From contig CP136064.1 of NCBI GenBank assembly GCA_032622095.1, positions 273,009,614-273,073,613 on the forward strand: a DNA stretch of 64,000 bases. The letters run 5' to 3'. Each line of letters begins with the position of its first letter. The first letter of the stretch is position 1. The notes beneath the pieces are model-generated. The model saw nothing but the letters and a program-made list of their open reading frames with translations. It had not been told where the DNA came from and searched no databases. Of this stretch, positions 1-9,972 are shown piece by piece. This DNA comes from Siphonodentalium dalli (Eukaryota > Mollusca > Scaphopoda > Gadilida > Siphonodentaliidae). The position numbers were made by a program, and so were the translations under genes.

Positions 1-158
1 GACATCACGAATCAAAGCATACTACCCCCACGTGACGCCAACAATAGTTTACATCTTCCTGGACCCCTTGCTGAGTATTCGGCCTTTATTGAATACATGT
101 TACTATGCGCAAAAACTAAATGTCCTTTTGTCATAATACTGTACATATGAAAAGGTCA
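1..158 (+). other. possible coding stretch of an unidentified plus-strand gene (partial)
   Basis: From base 1 the frame stays open for about 52 codons and ends at a TGA at 166-168. The translation has a mixed, protein-like composition (proline/asparagine-rich start, then a hydrophobic stretch around LLCAKTKCPFVIILYI). No start codon or clean splice donor is evident, and I recognise no family. It lies just upstream of a better exon candidate with a strong acceptor at 234, so it could be the end of an exon running in from outside the window. A chance open frame is equally possible. Confidence 0.2.
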
Positions 159-233
159 GATACAAATGTGAAGTGCCCCTTTAAGTTACAAGCCAAACCA
201 TGTCTCAAATGTCACATTATCTCTTTATTCACA

Positions 234-392
234 GCTGACGAAACTGATACCACGATGGACGCAATAAGTCCGGGATATACTATATTGACAAGTCCTTATT
301 GTGACCATGAAAGTGATCAGTTTACAGACGGCGCGGACCACGGTATCATAAAACACCTGGGAGCGGTTTTACGGATCAAGTTTGGTGAATAA
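234..392 (+). CDS. candidate exon of an unidentified plus-strand gene
   Basis: A good acceptor (pyrimidine-rich TCTCTTTATTCACAG) ends at 233 and is followed by an acidic open frame of about 51 codons (ADETDTTMDAISPGY...) that runs to a TAA at 390-392. A weak GTGAAT donor at 387 could instead end the exon in phase 1. The composition resembles a cytoplasmic tail or linker rather than a catalytic domain, and I do not recognise it. A second open stretch lies at 586-812 on the same strand. The phases of the two do not join cleanly with the obvious sites, so either an intervening exon is missing or one of them is not real. Confidence 0.3.
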   Translation, partial: ADETDTTMDAISPGYTILTSPYCDHESDQFTDGADHGIIKHLGAVLRIKFGE

Positions 393-585
393 GTCCGAAA
401 CACCATGGAAAACAAACCATTTCCGAATCGTTCCACTTTATGTAACACAATTTGGCGGATTTATCATCGGTGATGCTGTCAAGAGATAAATAATATACAA
501 CATTTCCCGGAACAAGCCAATGACTCCAATGAATTTCTGGCTAATGAATCACCTGAACATAAGCGGTTACTTATGTACATAAAAG

Positions 586-812
586 AGAAGCTCATTTCCT
601 AGAACAAGTGCCGAGATTATCCAATCTGCAGATGTAGGCGGAGAGTCACCTCTTTCTTCAAACGAGGATGGAAGATTGCGATCACTCGAGCATGCTCTGG
701 ATAATAACTCTCTGCTTGAAACTTCACAGGGAGACGAAAATGAGTTGATTACAAATTGGAGGACACTGGATCTGCCCGATATGATGAAGAAATACACAAC
801 GAACAATACATA
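586..812 (+). CDS. candidate terminal exon of an unidentified plus-strand gene
   Basis: The frame is open through EIIQSADVGGESPLSSNEDG and on to a lysine/threonine-rich end (MMKKYTTNNT), stopping at TAA 810-812. The peptide is acidic and serine-rich with no cysteine, and looks like a protein C-terminus. Possible acceptors are at 585 (AAAAG) and 602 (TTTCCTAG). Neither gives a phase that fits the exon at 234 with its best donor. The function is unknown. The opposite strand carries a 121-codon shadow frame that looks less protein-like. Confidence 0.28.
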
Positions 813-2531
813 AGGAAAGACACGAGTAACCTTGATCACATGTCCCTGTAACCGAACGGGGTTAAGTAAAAAATACACAATCCAGAAATTATTCGTATAT
901 ATACACTTACATATGTACATGTACGTCGCCACTCTTACGTAACCCGACGCGGGATTCCCTGTAACATTCTTGGACTTTGAGAGTTAATTGATAATACGTC
1001 GACAAATGAGTTGTTAATGACTTGAGCCTCTAATTATGTAGACCACAACTGTGTTTTACCGTCCATTAGGGCATGACGACCGAAAGCTTCGACAAAGAGT
1101 TTATTTATTTATTGTCCCTTCTCGATGATATGGACTAATGCGACAAGTTTGTTAGATTTATCCGAATGGTTGCAACCACATGAAGCTGCTTAGTTAAAAT
1201 ACGGAACCTCCAGTTCAAATTTCATTCTATGCACCAGTATAATGTTGTTTAAATTTGTTTCCAACTGAAATTTAGCGGCATTTTGGAAACTTTCAATAGG
1301 AATCCAGATAGATTTCAGAAATAGAAGTGATGGGGTGAGAATTAAATTATTTTCCCCACTCAATTGCCAGTGAGTCCATGTCGGGTGCAACTCGAAGCTA
1401 ACACTGGGACTTTTCGGGTGTGGCCAGTCGAAATATTAACACACGTCAAGATGGCACTATCCATCACGAACCCTTCGGCACCGCACATATAGGGTGGTGC
1501 ACATATACATAGTGTTAGTAAGTCATCACGTATATACATCAAAGCATATAACACATAGCACCAATTACAGTTATGTTAGATGTGGAGTCGAATACAAGTC
1601 ACTATCTGTTAATAAGAATACCTTGTTTGATTCAGACAGAGTATACACATACAATGGGGTGACGATTCGAAGTAATAGTTATGTGTAAATGGGCCGAAAT
1701 GAACATATCATTACTGTAAGATTTCTGTATAACGACAGGTGATTGCCGTTGTACACAACTAACCGTACAGTGACTCACTGACGATTGGATGGCCAAAGAA
1801 ATAGTCTCTAATTTCAGATTGTGGACACACCCGAATCCAGATAATATATGCTGCGAACAGATTGGTCTTTCCATAGCAAAAGAGTGGGATTTCCGACCGA
1901 TACATTTCTGCAAGAATATTATTTTCGGAAGTGATCAAGTGCCGTATTATTCCTTAAAAACAGTTCGCATGTATAATATATACGAACGTTTATTGTTGTC
2001 GGTAGTCGTCTGTTTTGTTGTTTAAGTGATTCTGCAAAATGTGCCTAAAATATAATTGTCTCGTCGCGGCGATGCATAAGTGGTTCATCCTCTCGGTTGA
2101 AGCGAATATATGAAGATCAGAGGTTTGTCCCATCCATAACAGAAGTGCGAAGAAGGCAGCGTGAGCAAAGTTATATTTATAACATACTTACCGAGTCGTG
2201 TCTAGATCGTCAATATATTATATTCGAAACGGTAGGCCCTATTCTTTGTGCGTTATATTTTTCGTCTGAAAACTAAATTGTTCTCTAATTTGTGTTCGAA
2301 TTTTGGGCTGAAATGGCAATCACTTCGAAAATTAGCATGAAGAAGGTTTTGATAGGGTTAAATAAATTTAGTTGAAAATGTTGGGGTACATGTTGGCCAC
2401 TTGTGGTATTCAAGTTCATGTCTCGGACTTTATTATCAACCTGACAGAACAATGGCATTGTGTAATTCTCACTACTTCAGGGTATGGGTAACTACAACGA
2501 TCACTCGAGTGATCTATGCGTTTCTACTCAC
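813..2531. other. no gene seen; flank or 3' intron of mucin gene A
   Basis: This stretch was inspected on both strands for a transmembrane exon matching the one in gene B (31153-31289) and for a cytoplasmic tail exon, since gene A's mucin exon ends with a splice donor at 2531-2526. I found no hydrophobic phase-1 exon. Only short random frames and low-copy AT-rich sequence are visible. The downstream exons of gene A therefore lie left of the window, have diverged beyond recognition, or are lost. Confidence 0.4.
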
Positions 2532-4856
2532 CTGACTGATTTTGAGCTACAACGTTTAGTTGTGTTGTCCGCGTGATGATGGTGGTGTCGTCAGTAGTGT
2601 TCGAACCAACGATCGGTGTCGTCACCGTTGCAGTGGTGGATAGTATAGAAAATCTAGTGATGATCTCCGCTGTCGTGATGATCTTCGTTGTGTTTTTCGT
2701 GACAAAATACGTTGTGTAATCGGCAGTAGATTCTACTGACGTTGCGTTTGTTGTACTATTCGTCATAGCACCGATATCTGTCGTGATTGAATAACTGACA
2801 GTTGACGACGCCGTCTTTGTAGTGGCAGGAACAGCAACTGTAGTACTACCATTATTAGTGACCTTAATATGAGTAGACGTGATAAGCGGACTATTTGTAC
2901 TAGTCATTGTGTTTGATTTGGTGGTAGTTGTTGAAGTAGTGGTTGGTGCGGTTGTTGTAGCTCGTGCCGTTGTAGTTATATTGTGTGTTTTGGTATTGGT
3001 ATTTGGTGTTATTGTGATATTAGTGACTTTAGTTGTGGTTGGTGGTGTGCTGGTGGCTGATGTGATTGTTGCAGTTGTGGTTGTAGTTGGTGTTGTCGTA
3101 TTACATGGTGTGTTTTTAGTTGTGATGGTTGTCCTGTTAGTGGTAGGTGAGGTTGTAGTTGTGATGGTTATTGTGCTAGTGGTTGTTGTTGTTGTTGTCG
3201 TTGTGGTGGGTGTTTTGATAGTAATTGGTGCGGTTGATGTGAAAGTTGTAGTAGTTGACGTAGTCGTAGTTGTGTCGCGTGATTTAGTCGTTGGTATGTT
3301 TGTAGTATTTGGCGTGGTTGTAGTTGTAATTGCGGTTCTTATGGTGGCTGTTGTGGTATTAGCTGGTGTGGTTGTATTTGCGATTGTTATTGTGCTTGTG
3401 ATTGGTGAGGTTGTATTTGTCATGGGTGTTTTAGTTATTGGATTGGTTGTAGCTGATGTGGGTGTTTTGGTAGTAGTTTGTGCGGTCGATGTGAGCGTTG
3501 TAGTAGTAGGCGTGGTTGAAGTTGTGTTGGTTGATGTAGTAGTTGGTGTGGTTGTAGTATTCGGCGTGGTTGTAGTTGTAATTGTGGTTCTGCTAGTGGA
3601 TAATGTGGGTGTTGTGCCAGTAGTTATTGTGGTTCTAGTGGCGATGATTTTCGTGCTAGTGGTTGGTGAGGTTGTAATTGTGATGGGTGTTTTAGTTAGT
3701 GGAGTGTTTGTAGCTACTGTGGATAATATGATTGTAGCTGGTGCGGTTGATATGAGCATTGTAGTAGTTGACGTTGTTGCAGTTATGTTGGGTGATGTAG
3801 TAGTTGGTGTGGTTGTAGTTGTGTCTAGTGTTGTACTCGTTGATGTGGTTGTAGTATTTGGCGTGATTTGCGTTGTGATTGTGGTTCTGCTAGTGGATAA
3901 TGCGGGTGTTGTGCTAGTAGTTGGTGTAGTTCTATTTATGATGGTTGTCGTGCTAGTGGTTGGTGAGGTTGCAGTTGCAACGGCTATTGTGATAGTGGTT
4001 GATGTGGTTGTAACGATGTTGGTTGCTGAAGCCGTTGAAGTGCTTGTACCTGTGGAAGGTGTTTTGATAGTAGTTGGTGTGGTTGATGTGAGTGTTGTAG
4101 TAGTTGACGTCGTTGAAGTTGTGTTTGGTGATGTAGTTGACGAGGACGTATTTGTTGTGGATGACGTTGTTGGTGTCGTTGTTGTAGTAGTTGGCGTGTT
4201 TTCAGTGATGTGTTGACTGCTAGTGGGTGTTGTGGTTGTTTCGTTTGTGGTTATTGTGGGTGTTTTAGTCGTGGTGATGGTAGTGGTGGGATCGGCGGTT
4301 GCGTTGGTGGTGGTGATGGTAGTGGTGGGGCCGGTGGTTGTGTTGGTGGTGATAGTAGTGGTGGGTTCGGCGGTTGTGTTAGTGGTGGTGATGTGGTTTG
4401 TAGTTGTGTGTGATGCCATAGTTTGAGTTTCCGTAGTTATAGTTGTCGATGTGGTTGTTTCCGTGGTTTGTGTTGTTGTTTTAGTAGTGGTTGACGTGGT
4501 TTTAGTAGTGGTGGGTGTGGTGGTAGTAGTTATGTGTGATGTATTTGTACTAGTTGTGAATATTGTAGTTGTTGATTCAGTAGTGGTGGGAGTGGTTGTA
4601 CTATCGGTGGGTGTTGTGACATGTGTGATGGGTGTCGTTATTTTAGTGGGAGCTACTGTTTTAGTATATAAGGTGGTTGCGACAGTTTCAGAAGTTGATG
4701 CTATTACTGCTGTGGTACTGGTAGAAGGTGATGTAATTTCTGTCGTAGATGTGAACTGCCACCAACACGTGTCACAGCATTCATGTACTTCTGTGTTTGT
4801 ATATAATTCACACTTGTTAGCCTCACAGACTGAAGCCTTGTCACCATTCTTGCAAC
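2532..4856 (-). CDS. mucin-like gene A, large exon: six-cysteine module plus Thr-rich domain
   Basis: This 2325-bp exon is open throughout (775 codons, phase 1 at both ends). It starts after the acceptor TATTTTAAG and ends CAGTCAG before the donor GTGAGT. The first 35 or so residues form a six-cysteine module (C-x8-C-x4-C-x10-CC-x2-C, starting GCKNGDKASVC) followed by WW. The rest is overwhelmingly Thr with Pro, Ser, Ile, Ala and Asn, as expected of a heavily O-glycosylated extracellular mucin stalk. The last 120 residues are less repetitive and end VVAQNQS. The repeats are more degenerate than in paralogous gene B, which suggests an older or less homogenised array. The paralogy is shown by the same module order, nearly the same last residues (QNQS versus KNQS), the same phases and similar flanking intron DNA. 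The cysteine module resembles PLAC or ShKT domains; which one is uncertain. Valine-rich frames on the plus strand are shadows of the ACN codons. Confidence 0.82.
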
Positions 4857-7800
4857 CTTAAAATATATACATATAAAATCAGAACATGATACACTATATA
4901 TGACATGGCTGGTTAAACGTGTAGCAACAGCTTATTATACATGTTGTTTTGACATAAATCAAATATAATAACCAACCGCGCTAGATAAGATAATACATAT
5001 ATTTCCTTGTATTGCCTCTCTATAACTCGTATATATTAGATACATAAGTAAATTTGTTTAAAGGTACACATTGTTCGATAATGGGCCTCACTTCTACGCT
5101 AATGATCTCAATGAACTGTCACGCGAAGAGCCTTAAGGTTTGAATGATGCGACACGGCGAAAGTGTCAGAGATATGTAGATAATTGGTTGCTACTGATGC
5201 TTATCATGGGTGTTCAGTTCAACTGATTTAGTCAGAACAGTAGTAACTAAATTCGACCACTCAATTGCATATTAGCAAATAATGTCAAGACTGATTTAGC
5301 ATTAGAGCAGTCACTGCACGGCATATTTCCCACATTCGGTTTGTAATACAAGTAACACTGGGCGATGCTAGTTTAATATCTGGTCATTTGGTATTAAACT
5401 TCATTCAAAAATATTTATCTGCCACAATAACATGTGGACATATATTACACATATTGGGCAGTGGGATTACAGCAAGTGCTGAATTCAATCACTGACACCA
5501 GCTGATCCACACATTAGCCATTCCTCTCCGTAATTTCACAATGCCAATATTGAGATACAATGCACCGAACATACCCTGGAGCCAGTCCCTCTCTGATATC
5601 ACGCATTAGGCATATACGCGACAAGGTAACAAAATATGAAGTGCTGAAGACAAATCTAGAGAACGCCCATTATCGCCAATATGCAGACCAACTTGTCATT
5701 TGTGTGATCAACTGTTGTCTTTTAGATATAATATAACAGCAAGACAATTATTCTTGTTTCATGATCTCTGACTTCAGGATCTGCGAACATGCATTTGTTT
5801 TTAAATGTTCACGAATTGCGTATATGTTGGAAGATTCGAAAATTGAGGACACATTTCACATGCCAAATTTCATTTCATTCTAGAGTTATCACCAGGAAAC
5901 TTAAAGCGAACGAACGGACGTCTGGCACCCCGACGGATGCTCCGACGGACTGGGAGATCGATAACATTATACGTCCCGTTTTTTAAACTTGCGTATAAAA
6001 ACCAAACATGAGCAAAACAATGCCAACATCGATCATTCTAACTGTTCGGCTCGCACACAAGATATGAATGCAAAAGTCTATGCTTCCAGATCAGTGCGCA
6101 TCAACGCATGCATGATACACTGCGAGTTAACGAATTATGCAGTTTGTTTCAGCAAAAAATATTTAAATGTCTCAAGGGTTAGACATAATTTGCGCTTACA
6201 TTAACCGGCTAATCGTATAGCGAACAGTAAGGCAGGAATTCGACATGGCTCATTTGAGGTTCCAGATATCATGTACGTAATTTGGTAGGATATATACGAC
6301 AGGCTGACTGACAAATGCACGAAACATTGACGAACGAGCATCATATGGTCTGAAAAATACTTGCCATGGACACAGCCATATTCCCATTGTATTCAATTGT
6401 TCGCACAAAAGCTATACAATCGCTCTTTAAGTCTACCATGGTATCAGGAATAGATTAATAGACTAACGCTAAACGTGTTTTTCTGTTCCTGGCCGTGTAA
6501 ATGGCTGTCTTTTTTAATTGGTTTGGGATCCAAACACCGTGTTCCAAGTTGTATATTTCATTATTTCAATGCGTCTTTCTGGGAAATGTAGTGCTCGTAG
6601 AAAGGTAGCTCAAGTATTTACCGACCTATTGCGATACCGGAACAAGTTTTAAAGCGAATATCATTAGGTGTATTTAGGAGCGCAAACCGAAAAGTGGCTT
6701 GAATGCCACTTGGTGGTTTGAGCTCCAAAATACATGTACAGAAGCACCTAATAATATCCGTGTTTGATGTCACAGAATGACGCACTGAAATCATACAAAC
6801 AAAAACAACCTTGTTCACGACATGGAACACAAAAGAGCATTCCGTGTTAGTCTATTCCTGACATGGCAGAAATAAAGAGCGTGTTTTCCACTTCAATACA
6901 AATCATTGAAAACAGCTAGAAAATGGTTGTGACCATGGACATCTTTTTCGGAGTTCCTCCAAGGAGAGTAGATGTCAATATGGTGCGACTCGTCAGGCAT
7001 GACAAGCAACTCATTCCCAAGCCACCATAGATTACCTTGCAGCGGTGGTCGGCCACTCGCAGTTAAATGTCATTTGGTTGTAAACTGAATTTAAAATATA
7101 TGTCTGTCACAACTTAATATAGACTTGCATGTCTATTAAACAATACTGGGTAATGGGATTGGAGATCAAGTGCAGAACTCACTCACTGGATCCGCATTTT
7201 CCTTTCCACAGATTAGCCAGAACTCTCCGTAATTTCACAATGTCGATATTGTGACAAAATGTGGCGGGCATACATACAATGTAGCCAGCCCATGTCAAAC
7301 ATCCGGCATATATATGTTAGAAGATTACTAAACATGTAGTGCCAAGAATATTTCTAGCGGACGCCTGTTTTCGCCAATATGCAAACCATTTTGTCATTTG
7401 TGGGACAAACCATTGTTTATCACTGGACGAACAGTGAAGTTTACAGATATGGCGATATCATGTTTTTGTTCATGTATCGAATATACGTGACATTTAATTG
7501 CGCCCGTTTAGTTTATTATATTGAATATCTTTAAGATTGGAGTTTGACTCTACGTATATGCACGTGAACGACGACATATGGCATCCCAAGAGGCAAAATC
7601 AATTTGTAATAACAGCATGGTGTGTGCTATCACTGACCACAACGCACGTTACATAACTCAGGTCTCTAGCTATCGGCGGCGTTTAGATTGATTGACGAGA
7701 CTAAAGATTCCAGCTTCTTTACAACCATGCACGCTTGTATGAAGAAACCCGAACTCAATTTACAGCCAAAGGCGCCACACAGATTTGGATGGCGGTCAGT

Positions 7801-8364
7801 GTCAGATAGGGGAATAGCAAAGACACCATACATATTTGGAGACATTTATATGGATTTGCTTGCTGTGTTATGAGTTCATGTTCTAGGAATGTAGAAATTG
7901 ATACAATTTGTATACTTGTCTATAATTGTTATTTCTATTTTCCAGGCAATATAACCTTTGCAGTTTTCCTATTTGATTTTAAAACAAATGTGATTTTATC
8001 GTACCAACTTCATATATTTCCTTCTATTTTCAGTTCAATATCTTGCATTAACCAAAACGATTATCTTAGACGACAGAGGGTGCAAATATAAATTCCCAAG
8101 TTAAGGAAATTATTCAAAGGAGGTGTAATTATAAATTCTAAGTATTACACATGCTCGCCGCTATTCTGATATAGATGGGTCAGCTATCTTATCTTCATAT
8201 ATTTGTCCCAGCCACTATACCGCATAATTGGGCGTTTTACTGTTGACCGTCCAGGAGTTTACCTTCGACAGAATAACTTGCACATTGGCGAGTTCATATT
8301 AATCCCGTGCAACACATTTAATTAAGCGTCCCCTTGTCACTGGGTTTACATACACATCGTCAAA

Positions 8365-8548
8365 ATTGGATAAATCATCTCACTCGTGTCTTCATAATTA
8401 AGATGTCCGCCTTGCGGCTTGTTTGGGAGTGATACAATCTAATCAATCGCTCTCCGCGTTCGCGAGTAGAGTCTATCACTCCCACACAAGACGCGTGCCG
8501 CGCGGCCGTCTTAATTATGAGGACACTCGTTGAGATGATCTATCCAAT
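8365..8548. mobile_element. palindromic MITE, 184 bp
   Basis: The two halves are imperfect inverted repeats of about 75 bp. The left half reads ATTGGATAAATCATCTCA..., and the right half ends ...TGAGATGATCTATCCAAT. Both halves contain the string CATAATTAAGA and end at the centre with GGGAGTGATA. There are no open frames. A diverged half-copy lies at about 16370-16465 (ACTCCCAAACAAGACGC, CGTTGAGATG). This is typical of a non-autonomous DNA transposon. A target duplication could not be fixed. Confidence 0.55.
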
Positions 8549-8575
8549 ACATAGGGGATCTACAACGAGTCCCCA

Positions 8576-8690
8576 GTTTATGGCGGAATTTACAAAATGA
8601 GTCCAGTAGATTAGGTCTGGACCGAGCCTTTGGCTAAGTACAGACATAGTTTACTGGACGAGTTTTGTAAATTCCACAATAAAATGTGGC
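8576..8690. repeat. imperfect stem-loop
   Basis: GCGGAATTTACAAAATGAGT at the left pairs with ACGAGTTTTGTAAATTCCAC at the right, and TCCAGTA pairs with TACTGGA, around a loop of about 30 bases. It lies about 30 bp from the MITE at 8365-8548 and may be part of a larger nested element. Confidence 0.45.
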
Positions 8691-9222
8691 CGAATTGTAG
8701 GTTCTATTCATTACATGATCCAAAACCTCGACAAGACATGCTTAAAGCAACACATGGGACGTGAAACTACCATCGGCTTCTATACGGCGTTCTATGGTGT
8801 TTCACGTAACTATGCGTTGTTTGCCCGCGTAAAGAAATAGACCCGGATAAACAAAGACCCTTCGGCATATTTAATGGTGCATATTTAATGAAATAACTTT
8901 TAAACTCTTCATTCATTATAGTTTGTTGGAAAAATATTGGAAGCCAGAGTATTTTGAGACGTAGCGTACGGAATGTAAACAGACGACAAACTGGAAGTCA
9001 AATGTCAGCTGACAGTATTTCTGTTATTAAACGAACGTTTAATATCACAATTTGTAGAATTGGTTAATTGCATAGAATAAGGGTATGATCATGTAAAAAA
9101 TAGGAATTCAGCTTGACTCACCAACATCATGAGAACCTAACAGGACCACTTAACCATGGGTGGTTATACACACAATATCCGTATGTGCGCCTTAACCCTT
9201 TACCCAACAGAACGGCCCTGTG

Positions 9223-9289
9223 CAAATGCATTATCTTATATGTGCGAGTCGACCATAGGTGGCCTCGCATATATAAGAGAATGCATTGG
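9223..9289. repeat. hairpin repeat, copy 1
   Basis: The arms CAAATGCATTATCTTATATG and TATATAAGAGAATGCATTGG pair imperfectly around a centre with GTCGACCATAGGTGGCC. Sister copies are at 9406-9472 (the most perfect, 25-bp arms) and 24716-24782. Confidence 0.6.
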
Positions 9290-9405
9290 CTTAAAATTGT
9301 CAAAAAATGTAGAAAAATATTATAAAAATTGTTAAAAAATTATAAAATTGTTAAAAAATGTAAGAAAAAATGGTAAAAAGTGTTAAAAAAAAGATTTTTT
9401 TTAGG

Positions 9406-9472
9406 CCAATGCATTCTCTTATATATGCGAGGCGACCTATAGTCGACTCGCATATATAAGAGAATGCATTGA
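9406..9472. repeat. hairpin repeat, copy 2
   Basis: A near-perfect palindrome. The 25-bp arm starting CCAATGCATTCTCTTATATA is mirrored exactly at the far end, around GGCGACCTATAGTCGAC. Transcribed RNA would fold into a strong hairpin. Confidence 0.65.
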
Positions 9473-9729
9473 CACAGGGCATAACTGTAACCATCACAAT
9501 GTGGTCAATGAACCGGTTCCAATGATATCCATATTTGTATGGTGTTATTGAGACAGACCGAAGATATTTTAGACTGTCGAAGCTTTATTTGGGCGTTTTT
9601 GGCCGTTTTGTTGGGTAAAGGGTTAACTTACCGATTTACATTTATTGTATATATTATATATATCAGGGGCCACTTTGTCACATACTCGTTGATATATTAG
9701 ACACATCAAGCTACATAGCATATACTTAC

Positions 9730-9972
9730 TTGTTTGTGGCACTGTTGGTTTAGTAGTTGTTGTTGTTGTGGTTGTTGGTGTGGGCGCTAATTCGACCTCA
9801 CAACAATATCTATTTGGCGAGGCACAGTAAGGTACGAATCCGCTGTTATATCCTATTTGGGTATTAGCAGGACAGGGGTCCGTGCAGCAAACAGCTCTTT
9901 TGCTCTCGCCGTATGCAATTAATTTATTATTCTCCTCGTTGCACAAGAACGCATCATGTTCCCACACCACAT
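9730..9972 (-). CDS. cysteine-rich extracellular exon with Thr-rich end, probably gene A
   Basis: This 243-bp exon (81 codons, phase 1-1) lies between the acceptor TATATTTGTAG and the donor GTAAGT. The peptide starts (D)VVWEHDAFLCNEENN and contains seven cysteines, including CC twice (RAVCCTDPC and NRYCCEVE), spaced unlike the six-cysteine modules elsewhere. It ends in a short Thr run followed by KPTVPQT. This composition is that of a secreted or extracellular domain joined to a mucin-like linker. Both splice phases match the downstream mucin exon of gene A (2532-4856), so the simplest model joins them across a 4.9-kb intron. It could instead belong to a separate gene. The family is not recognised. 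No signal-peptide exon upstream was found. Confidence 0.6.

Larger units (their letters stand above)
9192..9626. mobile_element. TTAA-flanked MITE with about 26-bp inverted ends
   Basis: TTAA duplications at 9192-9195 and 9623-9626 bracket a 427-bp element. Its ends match in inverted orientation (CCCTTTACCCAACAGAACGG left; CCGTTTTGTTGGGTAAAGGG right, one mismatch). This arrangement is typical of piggyBac or Kolobok type non-autonomous elements. Inside are two copies of a hairpin of about 67 bp, at 9223-9289 and 9406-9472, in inverted arrangement and separated by AT-rich sequence. There is no coding capacity. Confidence 0.7.
4857..9729 (-). other. intron of gene A with old duplicated blocks and MITEs
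   Basis: Just upstream of the big exon (4857-4990) the sequence resembles the matching gene B intron at 37011-37140. Blocks at 5220-5760 and 7060-7440 are diverged copies of each other and of the gene B intron at 38750-38920 plus 42362-42720 (shared: TCTCCGTAATTTCACAAT, CGCCAATATGCA, TTGTCATTTGTG). A region at 6650-6880 resembles 10750-11010. At 5790-5990 lies a dispersed-repeat type tail with GACGGA motifs. A MITE (8365-8548), a stem-loop (8576-8690) and a TTAA element (9192-9626) are listed separately. No further exon of gene A was recognised. Confidence 0.45.

Noticed and set aside
2879-4861. Valine-rich plus-strand frames opposite gene A's mucin exon
   Set aside because: They are the complement of ACN threonine codons, with no module, signal peptide or splice support.
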